Assembly: GCA_017307205.1 (NCBI GenBank)
Contig: JAFKGN010000169.1
Coordinates: 1-39,619 of the forward strand
Source: Caulobacterales bacterium
GTDB lineage: Bacteria; Pseudomonadota; Alphaproteobacteria; Caulobacterales; Caulobacteraceae
Reading direction: 5' to 3'
DNA: 39,619 nucleotides
Both the position numbers and the translations under genes were made by a program. The notes beneath the pieces were generated by a model. The model was given only the letters and a program-made list of their open reading frames with translations. It made no database searches and was not told where the DNA came from. This document shows, in pieces, positions 1-8,453 of the stretch (positions are counted from its first letter, which is position 1; each line of letters opens with the position of its first letter).

Positions 1-87
1 GCCGCAGCGAGCGACAAGACCGCGCGTTGGATCGGAAAGGACGCTCTGCGCGCCTTCGCCAAGGCCGATGCAGGGCCTGGCTCATGA
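1..87 (+). CDS. 3' end of an unidentified gene (possibly DNA alkylation repair type), cut by the window edge
   Basis: Frame 1 of the plus strand is open from the first base to a TGA at 85-87 and encodes 28 residues containing DKTARWIGKDALRAF. Third codon positions are strongly G/C up to about base 66, as in the real genes of this window, so this looks like a genuine C-terminus. The RWIGKDALR-type ending recalls the C-terminus of some DNA alkylation repair (AlkD-like HEAT repeat) proteins, but this rests on memory of a short string and is weak. It is convergent with, and overlaps, the penicillin-binding protein gene read from the other strand. Confidence 0.4.
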   Translation, partial: AAASDKTARWIGKDALRAFAKADAGPGS

Positions 88-1846
88 ACGCCTTCCAGAT
101 TTCGGCCGGGGCGCCGCCGCCGGTGACGCGCTTCATCGGCGTGTTGTCGTCCTTGCCGGTCCACACCGCCGCCACGAAGCCGCCCGTGTAGCCGATGAAC
201 CAGGCGTCCTTGTAGTCGCTGGTGGTGCCGGTCTTGCCGGCGATGTCGTAGCCCGGAACGTTGGCGCGCCCGCCGGTGCCGTAGGGCGCGTGCACCACCT
301 CGCGCATCATCTGGTTCATGTATTGCAGCGCCGGCGAATTGATCACCTGCTGGCGGTTCGGCTTCTCGACGCTGTGGTCGTAGAGCACCTTGCCCGACGC
401 GGTGCGGATGCGTTCGATGCCGTAGCCCTTGGCGGTGAAGCCGCCATTGGAGAACGGCGCATAGGCCTGGGCCATCTCCAGGGGGCTGACCTCCACAGCG
501 CCGAGCGCCATCGACGGCGCCTGCTGGATCGGCGAGGTGATGCCCAGGCGGCGGGCTGTCTGGGCGACGTTGCCGGTGCCGACCTCATTGGCGAGGCGCG
601 CGGCGACGGTGTTGATCGACCGGGCCAGGGCCTCCTGCAGGGTCATCGGACCCTTGAAATCGCCGTCATAGTTGCGGGGCGACCAGTTGCCGATGGTGAT
701 CGGCTCATCGACCACCGGCACGTCCGGCGTACGGCCCTGCTCCATGGCGGTCAGGTAGACGAAGGGTTTGAACGACGAGCCGGCCTGACGCCGGGCGGCG
801 GTCGCGCGGTCGAACTCGCTCTCGGCGTAGGAGACGCCGCCGACGTAGCCCCGGATGCGGCCCTCGCCATCGAGAGCCACCAAAGCCGCCTGCTGCACGC
901 CCTGGCTCGCGCGGGCGCGGACGGTGGCGCGCACCGCCTGCTCGGCCGACGCCTGGATCGGCAGGTCGAGGGTGGTCTCGACCACGAGGTCCTCGGTGGG
1001 TTCGCCGACCATGGCGCGCACCTGGGCGTCGATCCAGTCGGTGAAATACTGCGCCCGCTGGTTGGCCAGCACGGCCGACACCCGCACCGGCGTGCGGAAC
1101 GCCTCGTCGCGCTGCTCGGGGGTGATCGCCTTTGTCTTGACCATCTGGTCGAGCACGATGGTGGCGCGGCGCTGCGAGCGCTCGACGTTGTAGACGGGGC
1201 TGTATCGCGACGGCCCCTTCATCACCCCAGCGAGCAGGGCGGCTTCGCCGACGGTCAGCTCCTTGGCGGGGTGGTTGAAGTAGCGCTGCGACGCGGCCTC
1301 GATGCCGTAGGCGCCGCCGCCGAAGTTCATGCGGTTGAGGTAGAGCGAGAGGATTTCCTTCTTGGAAAACTTCAGCTCAAGCCAGACGGCGAGGATCAGC
1401 TCCTGGCCCTTGCGCCGCCAGGTCTGATCGAGGGTCAGGAACAGGTTGCGGGCCAGCTGCTGGGTGATCGTCGAGCCGCCGCCGACAATTTCCCGCTCGC
1501 GGACAAGGCCCACGAAGGCGCGGGCGATGCCGACCGGGTCGAACCCGGGGTGATACCAGAAGCGCTGGTCCTCGATGGCGATGAAGGCCGCCGGCACGTA
1601 CTTCGGCAGGCTGTCGAGATCGACGGGCGGTGCGAACTGGCTCCCGCGCACGGCGATCACCGCCCCTGAACGATCAAGGTAGGACACGGAAGGCGCGCGC
1701 TTGGCGTCGAAGATCTTCGAGGTGTCCGGCAGGTCGGTGGCGAACACGGCGAACACCGCCGCCAGGAAGATCAGGCCCCAGACGCCGAGAACGGCGCCCC
1801 AGTAGAGGATGGTCTGGGCGCGCGTGCGCGGTGCTCCCTTGGCCAT
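1..1846 (-). CDS. Class A penicillin-binding protein (PBP1A-type peptidoglycan glycosyltransferase/transpeptidase), 3' end beyond window
   Basis: Bifunctional inner-membrane enzyme that polymerises lipid II and cross-links peptidoglycan. Reading from the ATG at 1846 gives a short cytoplasmic tail, a membrane anchor (about residues 13-36), then a GT51 domain with EDQRFWYHPG (near residue 90), GGSTITQQ (near 120) and a LELKFSKKEI/YLN segment. The transpeptidase domain follows with the active-site SSFK (near 357), SINT as the SxN motif, and KTGTT near 537. About 615 codons lie in the window without a stop. Recognisable PBP sequence runs to about AEIWKAFMSQALHRP (near base 70). Beyond that the frame becomes arginine-rich and overlaps the plus-strand gene end, so the true C-terminus is unclear. 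No full-length frame was listed because the gene runs off the edge. Confidence 0.88.
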   Translation of the reverse strand, partial: MAKGAPRTRAQTILYWGAVLGVWGLIFLAAVFAVFATDLPDTSKIFDAKRAPSVSYLDRSGAVIAVRGSQFAPPVDLDSLPKYVPAAFIAIEDQRFWYHPGFDPVGIARAFVGLVREREIVGGGSTITQQLARNLFLTLDQTWRRKGQELILAVWLELKFSKKEILSLYLNRMNFGGGAYGIEAASQRYFNHPAKELTVGEAALLAGVMKGPSRYSPVYNVERSQRRATIVLDQMVKTKAITPEQRDEAFRTPVRVSAVLANQRAQYFTDWIDAQVRAMVGEPTEDLVVETTLDLPIQASAEQAVRATVRARASQGVQQAALVALDGEGRIRGYVGGVSYAESEFDRATAARRQAGSSFKPFVYLTAMEQGRTPDVPVVDEPITIGNWSPRNYDGDFKGPMTLQEALARSINTVAARLANEVGTGNVAQTARRLGITSPIQQAPSMALGAVEVSPLEMAQAYAPFSNGGFTAKGYGIERIRTASGKVLYDHSVEKPNRQQVINSPALQYMNQMMREVVHAPYGTGGRANVPGYDIAGKTGTTSDYKDAWFIGYTGGFVAAVWTGKDDNTPMKRVTGGGAPAEIWKAFMSQALHRPWRRRAERPFRSNARSCRSLR

Positions 1847-1975
1847 GCCTTATTCCGTCTCCGTCGCGGGCGCCCCTTGCGCCGTGCATAGCCCATCGAA
1901 ACGGCCGGCGCACGCGAGCAATGGTTAAGGATCGGAAAGGTGGCGAGCCGGGTCCGCGCGGCCTAGGCTCGGGCC

Positions 1976-2863
1976 ATGACCGCCTCTTTCCCCGAACGCG
2001 TCGCTCTCGCCCTGCATGGCGGGGCCGGCGCCCGCCGCGGCGTCGACTACGGCCGCGAGATCGAACACATGCGCCTGCTCGCCCAAGCGGGCCGCGAACG
2101 GCTGCTGGCCGGAGAGGCGGCGCTCGAAACCGTTCAGTTCGTGGTCGCCGAGTTGGAGGCTTCCGGCCTCTACGTCGCCGGACGCGGCGCCTCGCCCAAC
2201 GCCGCCGGCGGCTATGAACTGGACGCCAGCCTGATGGACGGCGCCACCGGCAGGGCCGGGGCGGTCGCCGCGCTGGGAGGTTTCGAAAGCCCTATAGCCG
2301 TTGCCCGCGCCGTGCTGGAGCGGACGCCGCATGTGCTGTTGGCCGGCGCCGGCGCGGCCGCCTTCGCCGAGACGCAGGGCCTGGCCGAGATCGCCAATCC
2401 GGACGCCTGGTTCACCCGCGCCGGGGCTCGGGATTCCAATTACCCGCCCGGCGCCCTGGCCCACGGGACGGTCGGCTGCGTGGCGCGCGACGCCCAGGGT
2501 CGGCTGGCCGCCGCGACCTCGACGGCCGGGGTGTTCGGCAAGCTGTTCGGTCGCGTGGGCGACAGCCCGATCGTCGGCGCCGGCTGTTGGGCCGACGGCC
2601 GCGTCGCCGTGTCCTGCACGGGCCAGGGCGAGTATTTTCAGCGCCTGGTCACCGCCGCCGAGGTCGCACATCGCATGGGGTTGGCCGGCCAGGATCTGCA
2701 GACGGCGACCGACGCGGCGCTCGACGCCGTGGCCACGCTCGGCGGCGAGGGCGGGCTGATCGCCGTGGATCATGATGGGAATATCGCCCTGCCGTTCCGC
2801 TCGCAGGGCATGAAGCGCGCGGCCGCCTACGCGGACGGTCGCATCGTCTCGGAAGCGTTCTAG
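1976..2863 (+). CDS. iaaA: Isoaspartyl peptidase / type 2 L-asparaginase (Ntn hydrolase)
   Basis: Asparaginase-2 family enzyme that removes isoaspartyl residues from dipeptides and hydrolyses L-asparagine. It is made as a precursor that cleaves itself in front of a threonine, which becomes the N-terminal nucleophile. The protein is 295 residues and begins with the family's LALHGGAG motif. [10 protein letters not shown] places the processing threonine at residue 165, giving alpha (1-164) and beta (165-295) chains. The usual glycine-rich segments are present ([43 protein letters not shown]). The stop overlaps the convergent Dabb gene by four bases (CTAG). No signal peptide is visible, so it is probably cytoplasmic. 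Confidence 0.9.
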   Translation: MTASFPERVALALHGGAGARRGVDYGREIEHMRLLAQAGRERLLAGEAALETVQFVVAELEASGLYVAGRGASPNAAGGYELDASLMDGATGRAGAVAALGGFESPIAVARAVLERTPHVLLAGAGAAAFAETQGLAEIANPDAWFTRAGARDSNYPPGALAHGTVGCVARDAQGRLAAATSTAGVFGKLFGRVGDSPIVGAGCWADGRVAVSCTGQGEYFQRLVTAAEVAHRMGLAGQDLQTATDAALDAVATLGGEGGLIAVDHDGNIALPFRSQGMKRAAAYADGRIVSEAF

Positions 2864-3177
2864 GCCGGCACGGTGTCGTAGACCTGCACCCGCGCCCACA
2901 GGTGGCCGCAGCGCTCGATGAAGGCCTGGTGGATCGGGTGGTGCTGATAGACCGCCTGATCAGCCTCGCTGTCGAAGATCATCAGCTCGGAGACGGCGTA
3001 GCTGTCGTCCACCACATCCCGCTTCTCGGTCGCGGCCGGGACGCCGATGTACAGTTGGCGGATTTCGGGAATGGCCCGCAGGGTCTCCAGACCGGCGACG
3101 ATGGCCGCCTGGTCCTCCGCCGACCCGGGGTTCTTCAGCCAGAAGAAGACGTGGTGGATCAGGGCGGGAGTCTGCAT
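2860..3177 (-). CDS. Dabb (stress-responsive A/B barrel) domain protein
   Basis: A 105-residue protein starting [13 protein letters not shown], the typical opening of the Dabb family: small dimeric ferredoxin-like alpha/beta barrels. Further family features are the [15 protein letters not shown] stretch, [13 protein letters not shown] and the closing [14 protein letters not shown] segment. Members range from plant stress proteins to polyketide cyclase-like enzymes, so the substrate cannot be deduced. It starts 10 bases after the lptB stop and is probably the last gene of the rnd-lptCAB unit. Its stop shares CTAG with the stop of the opposing isoaspartyl peptidase gene. Confidence 0.85.
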   Translation of the reverse strand: MQTPALIHHVFFWLKNPGSAEDQAAIVAGLETLRAIPEIRQLYIGVPAATEKRDVVDDSYAVSELMIFDSEADQAVYQHHPIHQAFIERCGHLWARVQVYDTVPA

Positions 3178-3187
3178 GGCTATTTCC

Positions 3188-3949
3188 TCAGCCGTTGAAG
3201 CGATCGCCGAGATAGACGCGGCGCACTTCCGGATCGTCGATGACGTCCTGCGGCGAGCCTTCGAAGAGCACCTCGCCGGCGTGGATGATCGAGGCGCGGT
3301 CGATGATGTCGAGCGTCTCGCGAACGTTGTGGTCAGTGATCAGGATGCCGATGCCCCGGCCCTTCAGGTAGCCGATGACCTCGCGGATGTCGGCGATGGC
3401 CAGGGGGTCGATGCCGGCGAAGGGCTCGTCGAGCAGCATGAACGACGGTTCCGACGCCAGGGCGCGGGCGATCTCGACCCGCCGCCGCTCGCCGCCCGAG
3501 AGCGACACCGCCGGGCTACGGCGCAGGTGTTCGATCCGAAGCTCCTCGAGCAGGCGCGTCGTCGTCTCGCGCGCCTGGGCGCCGCTCTTCTGGCGCATCT
3601 CGACTACGGCGAGGACGTTCTCCTCCACCGTCATGCCGCGGAAGATCGAGGCTTCTTGCGGCAGGTAGCCGACGCCCATGCGGGCGCGCTGGTACATCGG
3701 CTGGCCGGTGATGTCCTCGCCGTCGAGGATGATCGAGCCGTAGTCCGGCTGGATCAGGCCGGTGATCATATAGAAGGTCGTGGTCTTGCCGGCGCCGTTC
3801 GGCCCCAGCAGGCCTGCCACTTCGCCGCGACGCAGGCGCAGCGAGACGTTGTTGACCACCGGGCGCTCGTTGAACGCCTTGCCGACCTGATCGACGAACA
3901 GGCCGTCGTCAGCCGCCGTCGCGTCGACGGCCATCTGTGCGGACGCCAT
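3188..3949 (-). CDS. lptB: LPS export ABC transporter ATPase LptB
   Basis: Cytoplasmic ATPase that powers extraction of lipopolysaccharide from the inner membrane by LptFG and its delivery to the LptC-LptA bridge. The 253-residue protein has Walker [11 protein letters not shown] (near residue 52), the Q-loop region [10 protein letters not shown], signature [13 protein letters not shown], Walker [13 protein letters not shown] and the switch histidine in [10 protein letters not shown], all close to the LptB subfamily. The N-terminal ~15 residues are extra compared with E. coli, and a start at the internal Met6 is possible. It lies six bases after lptA in the order lptC-lptA-lptB. In many alphaproteobacteria rpoN follows lptB; here a Dabb gene does. 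Confidence 0.95.
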   Translation of the reverse strand: MASAQMAVDATAADDGLFVDQVGKAFNERPVVNNVSLRLRRGEVAGLLGPNGAGKTTTFYMITGLIQPDYGSIILDGEDITGQPMYQRARMGVGYLPQEASIFRGMTVEENVLAVVEMRQKSGAQARETTTRLLEELRIEHLRRSPAVSLSGGERRRVEIARALASEPSFMLLDEPFAGIDPLAIADIREVIGYLKGRGIGILITDHNVRETLDIIDRASIIHAGEVLFEGSPQDVIDDPEVRRVYLGDRFNG

Positions 3950-3955
3950 GCAGCC

Positions 3956-4567
3956 TCAGCGCCTGACGGGCGGCGCCGGCGTGGCCGGGGTCGACGAGCG
4001 AGCGGGCTGCTCCTCGGAGTAGAACACGCCGCGAGGCCGGCCGGGGCGGCCGCGGCCCTTGACGTTGCTTTCCATCTGCACCTGACCGCTCTTCACCTGA
4101 ACGGTCATGCGCTCGCCGCGCGCGACGCTCTTGCCCTGCACGGCGATGACATTGCCGGTCATCACGATGGTGTCGGTGTCGGCGGTGTAGACGGCGCGGT
4201 CGCCCTTCACCGTCTGCTCGGGCGTCACATAGTAGACGTCGCCCTCGGCCTCGAGCCGATCGGTCACGCCGCAGCGGCCCAGGCCCTCGCCACCGCCAGG
4301 CTTCGGCTTGGCGTAGACGTTGATGATGCGGGCGCGCAGGCGCGAAGTGTCCTGCAGGGCCTCGGCGTTGCCACGCCAGATCGACAGGCAGCGGCTGGAG
4401 ATCGCCTCCAGCTCATCGGCGGTGATATCCACCGGCGCGCCCGAGTTGGGGGCGAGCTGAGCATGTGCGCCCGTCGCCAGCAGGCCGGCGAAGGCCAGGC
4501 CCAGGGCGGCGCGCAGCGGAGTCGCAAGGACTCTGGGGCTCCACTCGGTGCTGACTTGGCGCTTCAT
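3956..4567 (-). CDS. lptA: LPS transport periplasmic protein LptA (OstA-like)
   Basis: Periplasmic beta-jellyroll protein that forms the bridge carrying lipopolysaccharide to the outer membrane. The chosen ATG at 4567 has AGGA nine bases upstream and gives a 203-residue precursor with a signal peptide ending near LLATGAHAQ. A GTG at 4597 in the same frame is the alternative. The mature part has the OstA pattern, with VDITADELEAI, a WRGNAEALQ segment and strands such as GDRAVYTADTDTIVMTGNVIAVQGK. The tail (about the last 40 residues) is basic and proline-rich. It lies between lptC and lptB, and the context fits Lpt assembly. Confidence 0.9.
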   Translation of the reverse strand: MKRQVSTEWSPRVLATPLRAALGLAFAGLLATGAHAQLAPNSGAPVDITADELEAISSRCLSIWRGNAEALQDTSRLRARIINVYAKPKPGGGEGLGRCGVTDRLEAEGDVYYVTPEQTVKGDRAVYTADTDTIVMTGNVIAVQGKSVARGERMTVQVKSGQVQMESNVKGRGRPGRPRGVFYSEEQPARSSTPATPAPPVRR

Positions 4568-4605
4568 GCTTTCGAATCCTGCTGGAGGGCGCGACACGTC
4601 TTCAT

Positions 4606-5220
4606 CTAGTCCCGATTGAGCCTTGAGCGAACCCTACCGCGGAAAATGATCCGGTCGCCCTGATCATACACCTGATACGCGTCGGACTGCACCTCGCCGA
4701 TCGGTCCGGTGCCGGTGATCGGCGCGTCGGCTTGCACCGTGTTCATACGCGTGTCGAGGTTCGCGATCTCGGTGCTGAAATGATAACCGGTGCCGTCATC
4801 GATCTGAACATCGCCGTTCAGCCGGACAATCGGGTCGCCCTCGATGTAGACTCCAGTGTTGGCGGTCACCCGCGTCGGCTTCGGCGTATCGACACCGAGA
4901 GTCACCACCGCCTTGTCGAGCATGACCCGGCGCAGATCGTTGTCGTCGCGCGTGGCGGTGTCGGCCGAGATGACGAAGGCGCGGCCATTGCCTTCTCGCC
5001 CCTGGAAACGCGGGTTGATCATGCGGATCGGCGCCGACTGATCCTTCAGCTTGCCCTCGGCCGCGATGACGCTGTTCCACACCACCTGGCCGGCCAGGCC
5101 CACGATCACCAGGCCGATCGCCGTCGGCAGCAGCCGACGAAACATCGCGATCATCCGCGAACGCCGCTTCCAGCGCCGCAGATCGGGCCGCATCGGCCGG
5201 TCGAGAGTGACCGCGCTCAC
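4606..5220 (-). CDS. lptC: LPS export protein LptC
   Basis: Bitopic inner-membrane protein that receives lipopolysaccharide from LptBFG and hands it to LptA. Starting at the GTG at 5220, the 204-residue product has a basic N-terminus (PDLRRWKRRSR), one membrane helix at about residues 27-50 (LLPTAIGLVIVGLAGQVVW) and a periplasmic beta-jellyroll region with alternating strands (ANTGVYIEGDPIVRLNGDVQI, IIFRGRVRSRL). The start lies 12 bases past the rnd stop, and the stop nearly touches lptA, so rnd-lptC-lptA-lptB are probably cotranscribed. A later start (MRPDLRR) is possible. Confidence 0.9.
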   Translation of the reverse strand: MSAVTLDRPMRPDLRRWKRRSRMIAMFRRLLPTAIGLVIVGLAGQVVWNSVIAAEGKLKDQSAPIRMINPRFQGREGNGRAFVISADTATRDDNDLRRVMLDKAVVTLGVDTPKPTRVTANTGVYIEGDPIVRLNGDVQIDDGTGYHFSTEIANLDTRMNTVQADAPITGTGPIGEVQSDAYQVYDQGDRIIFRGRVRSRLNRD

Positions 5221-5232
5221 AGCATGCGTCCG

Positions 5233-5850
5233 CTAGCTATGGGCGAAGATGTCGACATCTTCCCACCCGGCCAGATCGAGGGCCGCGCGGTGCGGCAGGT
5301 AGTCGAAGGCCGCCTGGGCCAGGCCCATGCGACCCTCGCGGACCAGCATGGCGTTCAGACGGTCGCGCAGTCTGTGCAGGTGAAGCACGTCGGAGGCGGC
5401 GTAGGCCTGTTGTTCGTCGCTGAGGTTGGCCGCCCCCCAGTCGGAGCTCTGTTGCACCTTCGACAGCTCGACGCCGAGCAACTCGCGGGTCACGTCCTTG
5501 AGGCCGTGGCGGTCGGTGTAGGTGCGCGCCAGCTTGGAGGCGATCTTGGTGCAATAGACCGGCGCGGTCAGCACGCCGAGATGCAGCAGGAACATGGCGA
5601 TGTCGAAGCGCCCGAAGTGGAACAGCTTCAGCACCTTGGGATCGGTCAGCAGGGCCTTGAGGTTCGGCGCGTCATAGGACGAGCGGTCAAGACGCACGAG
5701 GTGAGCGTTACCGTCGCCCGCCGAAATCTGCACCACGCAAAGCGGGTCACGTCCAAGGCGCAGGCCCATGGTCTCGGAGTCGATGGCCACCGCCGTCGCG
5801 TCGGCGAACAGGCCGGCGGGCAGGTCGCCCTGATGCAGGAAGTTGGCCAA
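5233..5850 (-). CDS. rnd: Ribonuclease D-type 3'-5' exonuclease (DEDDy family), short form
   Basis: Exoribonuclease implicated in 3' trimming of tRNA and other stable RNA. The 205-residue product carries the three Exo motifs: DSETMGL (ExoI, DxE), FHFGRFDI (ExoII) and YAASDVLHL (ExoIII, YxxxD). It lacks the C-terminal HRDC domains of E. coli RNase D, as is usual for this alphaproteobacterial form. The frame is open back to 5976, but that would run through the tRNA-Leu gene. There is no ATG or GTG between them. The best start is TTG at 5850 (LANFLHQGDLP) with GGAG at 5861-5864, or CTG at 5856. The tRNA gene ends 76 bases upstream on the same strand with no poly-T terminator between. Confidence 0.88.
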   Translation of the reverse strand: MANFLHQGDLPAGLFADATAVAIDSETMGLRLGRDPLCVVQISAGDGNAHLVRLDRSSYDAPNLKALLTDPKVLKLFHFGRFDIAMFLLHLGVLTAPVYCTKIASKLARTYTDRHGLKDVTRELLGVELSKVQQSSDWGAANLSDEQQAYAASDVLHLHRLRDRLNAMLVREGRMGLAQAAFDYLPHRAALDLAGWEDVDIFAHS

Positions 5851-5926
5851 GGTCAGAACGCTCCGGTGATCTCCCCCGTTTAGAGGAGCCGCCAAGGGGC
5901 TGTCACGCTCTGAAACGAATGAGGGG

Positions 5927-6013
<87 letters not shown>

Positions 6014-6104
6014 TCGCAACCCGATCGTCCGGCAGGCCGGGCGTCGACGCGAAGGCGAGCGCTATAGGGCGCCGTCCCCATGCGGTCAACGGCGCAAAAT
6101 GCGG

Positions 6105-7352
6105 TTAGTTCTTCTTAGGCGGAGACTTCGACAAATCCTCGATCAGCCGAGCCAGCAGATAGAGCCTCGGGGCCACGGTCGTCACGTCGATCCACTCCTT
6201 GTCGGTGTGGAAGTCGCCGCCGACGAAGCCGAGGCCGTCGAGAGCCGGCGTGCCCTCCGCCGCCGCCAGGGCCGACTGCGAGGCGCCCCCGTTACCGCCG
6301 AACACGATCTTTCGGCCCAGTTCGCCGTAGAGCCGCGCCGCCCGATCGGCCAGGGCCATGGTCCGGGCGTCGCCCGCCAAAGGCGGAAACGAGGTGCTGT
6401 GGCTGACGCTCACCGTCGTGCCTTCAATCGCCGGCGCCGCCGCGTGCCGCTTGAGCTCGCCCTCGATGACATCGACCTGCTCCTGTCGCCGCACCCGCAC
6501 ATCGAGCGTCGCCTGGGCGGCGTCGGGAATGATGTTGTTGCGCTCGCCGGCCCGCATCACGGTGAGGTTCACCGTCTCCTGCTCGCCGGACTTCGGAAAG
6601 CCGCCGAGCTGCGACAGTTGATTGACCAGTTCGGCGGCGGCGTTGCGACCGTCCTGCGGGGCGACCCCGGAGTGGGCGGCTTGGCCCTTCACGTCGATGG
6701 CGAACTTGGTCGACCCCTTGCGCCAGACGGTGATGACGTCCGGCGGATCGCCGGGCTCGAGGTTCAGCTCGACGTCATGCTCGCGCGCCAGGCGGCAGAT
6801 CAGCTGGGTGGAGCCGGGCGATCCGGTCTCTTCCGAGCCGTCGACCAGCAGGGTCAGGGTTCCGTAGTCGGCGCGGCCAAGGCCTTTCAACATCGACAGC
6901 GCGGTAATCCCGGCGACCAGGCCGCCCTTCTCATCGCCGACGCCGGGTCCATAAGCCCGGCCGCCCTCGCGCCGGAACGGCCGCGCCGCCGCCGAGCCGC
7001 GCGGGAACACCGTATCCAGATGGGCGATCAGCAGGATCTTCGCCTGCCCCCTGCCCTTAAACGTGGCCACCAGATTGTCGGCTACGGCCGGGTTCTCGCT
7101 GGCCACGACCTCAATCGAACTTGCGCCCAAGGCTTGCAACCTGGGTGTGAGCAGGGCCTGCACCTTGGCCGCCCCCTCCTTGTCACCGGTCTGGCTATCG
7201 ATGGCGACGAGCTGAGCCAGAAAGTCGAGGGCCGGCGCCTCGGCGGCCTGGGCGGCGGCCCACAGCTTGGCGTCGGGCTTGGCTTGCGCCGCGGCCAAAG
7301 CAGGCGAGACCAGCGCCGCGGAGGCGATCAGACCGGCGAGAGAACGGGACAT
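6105..7352 (-). CDS. Exported M20 family metallopeptidase (glutamate carboxypeptidase / CPG2-like)
   Basis: Zinc-dependent peptidase of 415 residues with a clear signal peptide (MSRSLAGLIASAALVSPALA), so it acts in the periplasm or outside. Metal and catalytic motifs of the M20 fold are seen: IAHLDTVFP (first zinc histidine and catalytic Asp), GVGDEKGGLVAG (bridging Asp), DGSEETGSPGS (catalytic Glu pair), and the C-terminal histidine in VGGDFHTDKEW. A dimerisation (lid) domain lies between, near residues 200-310 (KGQAAHSGVAPQDGRNA). It most resembles carboxypeptidase G2, which removes C-terminal glutamate from folates or peptides; the actual substrate is not deducible. The next gene is divergent, so it has its own promoter in 7353-7468. 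Confidence 0.88.
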   Translation of the reverse strand: MSRSLAGLIASAALVSPALAAAQAKPDAKLWAAAQAAEAPALDFLAQLVAIDSQTGDKEGAAKVQALLTPRLQALGASSIEVVASENPAVADNLVATFKGRGQAKILLIAHLDTVFPRGSAAARPFRREGGRAYGPGVGDEKGGLVAGITALSMLKGLGRADYGTLTLLVDGSEETGSPGSTQLICRLAREHDVELNLEPGDPPDVITVWRKGSTKFAIDVKGQAAHSGVAPQDGRNAAAELVNQLSQLGGFPKSGEQETVNLTVMRAGERNNIIPDAAQATLDVRVRRQEQVDVIEGELKRHAAAPAIEGTTVSVSHSTSFPPLAGDARTMALADRAARLYGELGRKIVFGGNGGASQSALAAAEGTPALDGLGFVGGDFHTDKEWIDVTTVAPRLYLLARLIEDLSKSPPKKN

Positions 7353-7468
7353 GACGGCTCCAAATCGACGGCTCAGACGCTATAGGCAGGGCGGCGGGCC
7401 GCAAGGCGCATTGCGCGGCGGGGTCGGTTTGGTCTAACCCCGCTCGAAGATTGACGAGGACTTAGGCG

Positions 7469-8428
7469 ATGCAAGGCCTGGTGACGGTGTTCGGCGGCTC
7501 GGGCTTCATTGGCCGGGCCACGGTGCGGGCTCTGGCCAAGGCCGGGTGGCGGGTGCGCGCGGCGCAGCGCAATCCGGGCCGGGGCTATCGCCTGCGCATG
7601 CTGGGCGATGTCGGCCAGATCGAAGTTGTGCAGGCCAACCTGCGCGACGACGCCTCCATCCTGCGCGCTCTCGAAGGCGCCGAGGTGGTGATCAACCTCG
7701 TCGGCCTGCTGTACGAGTCCGGCCCGCAGAAGTTCGCCCTGCACGGCGAAGCCGCCGGCCATCTGGCCCAGTTGGCCAAGAGCAAGGGCGTGAAGCGCTT
7801 CGTCCAGATGTCTGCCCTCGGCGCCGACGCCGAGAGCGCTTCGGCCTACGCCCGCAGCAAGGCGGCCGGGGAAGCGGCCGTGAAGGCCGTCTACCCCAAG
7901 GCCTCGATCGTGCGCCCGTCGGTGGTGTTCGGCCCGGAAGACGACTTCTTCAACAAGCTCGGCGAAATGGCCGCCATCCTGCCGGTGGTGCCGCTGCCCG
8001 CCGGCGGAGAGACCAAATTCCAGCCGGTGTTCCTCAACGACGTCGCCGCCGCCCTGGCCCAGCTGGCCGGCAATGACGCTGGCGGGACCTACGAACTGGC
8101 CGGCCCGGCCACGTTCACCTTCCGCGAAATCGCCGAACTGGTCCTGCGGGAGACCGGTCGTCGCCGCGCCCTGCTGCCGCTGCCCGGCCCGCTGAGCGGT
8201 CCGGTCGCCACCCTGGGCGACATCCTCGCCTTCGTGGGGATCAAGCCGCCGCTGACCAGCGACCAGCTGCGCCTGCTGGCGACCGACAACGTCGTCTCCG
8301 GCCAAGCCCCGGGCCTCGCCGCCCTCGGCGTCGCCGCCACCCCGGTCGAAGCCATCGTCGACAGCTATCTCTACCGCTATCGCCACGGCGGCCAGTACGC
8401 CGACATGGAAGCGACTTCGGCGGCCTAA
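7469..8428 (+). CDS. NAD(P)-binding epimerase-like protein related to complex I subunit NDUFA9
   Basis: An atypical short-chain dehydrogenase of 319 residues. The N-terminal Rossmann motif VTVFGGSGFIGRATVRAL and the following RVRAAQRNP are those of the NDUFA9/NAD-dependent epimerase group, whose mitochondrial member is a structural subunit of NADH dehydrogenase. Other family markers are VVINLVGLLYESG, RFVQMSALGAD, the Y..SKAAGE active-site region (AYARSKAAGEAAV) and IVRPSVVFGPEDDFFN. A GAGGA ribosome site lies about nine bases before the ATG. Whether the bacterial protein joins complex I or acts alone, for example on quinone or lipid metabolism, is not settled. It is not near nuo genes here. 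Confidence 0.88.
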   Translation: MQGLVTVFGGSGFIGRATVRALAKAGWRVRAAQRNPGRGYRLRMLGDVGQIEVVQANLRDDASILRALEGAEVVINLVGLLYESGPQKFALHGEAAGHLAQLAKSKGVKRFVQMSALGADAESASAYARSKAAGEAAVKAVYPKASIVRPSVVFGPEDDFFNKLGEMAAILPVVPLPAGGETKFQPVFLNDVAAALAQLAGNDAGGTYELAGPATFTFREIAELVLRETGRRRALLPLPGPLSGPVATLGDILAFVGIKPPLTSDQLRLLATDNVVSGQAPGLAALGVAATPVEAIVDSYLYRYRHGGQYADMEATSAA

Positions 8429-8453
8429 GCCGCCTTGGAAGAAGACCCTGCCC

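Noticed and set aside
68..1669. 533-codon open frame on the plus strand
   Set aside because: It is the exact antisense register of the penicillin-binding protein gene, with no family sequence; long antisense frames are expected at this GC content.
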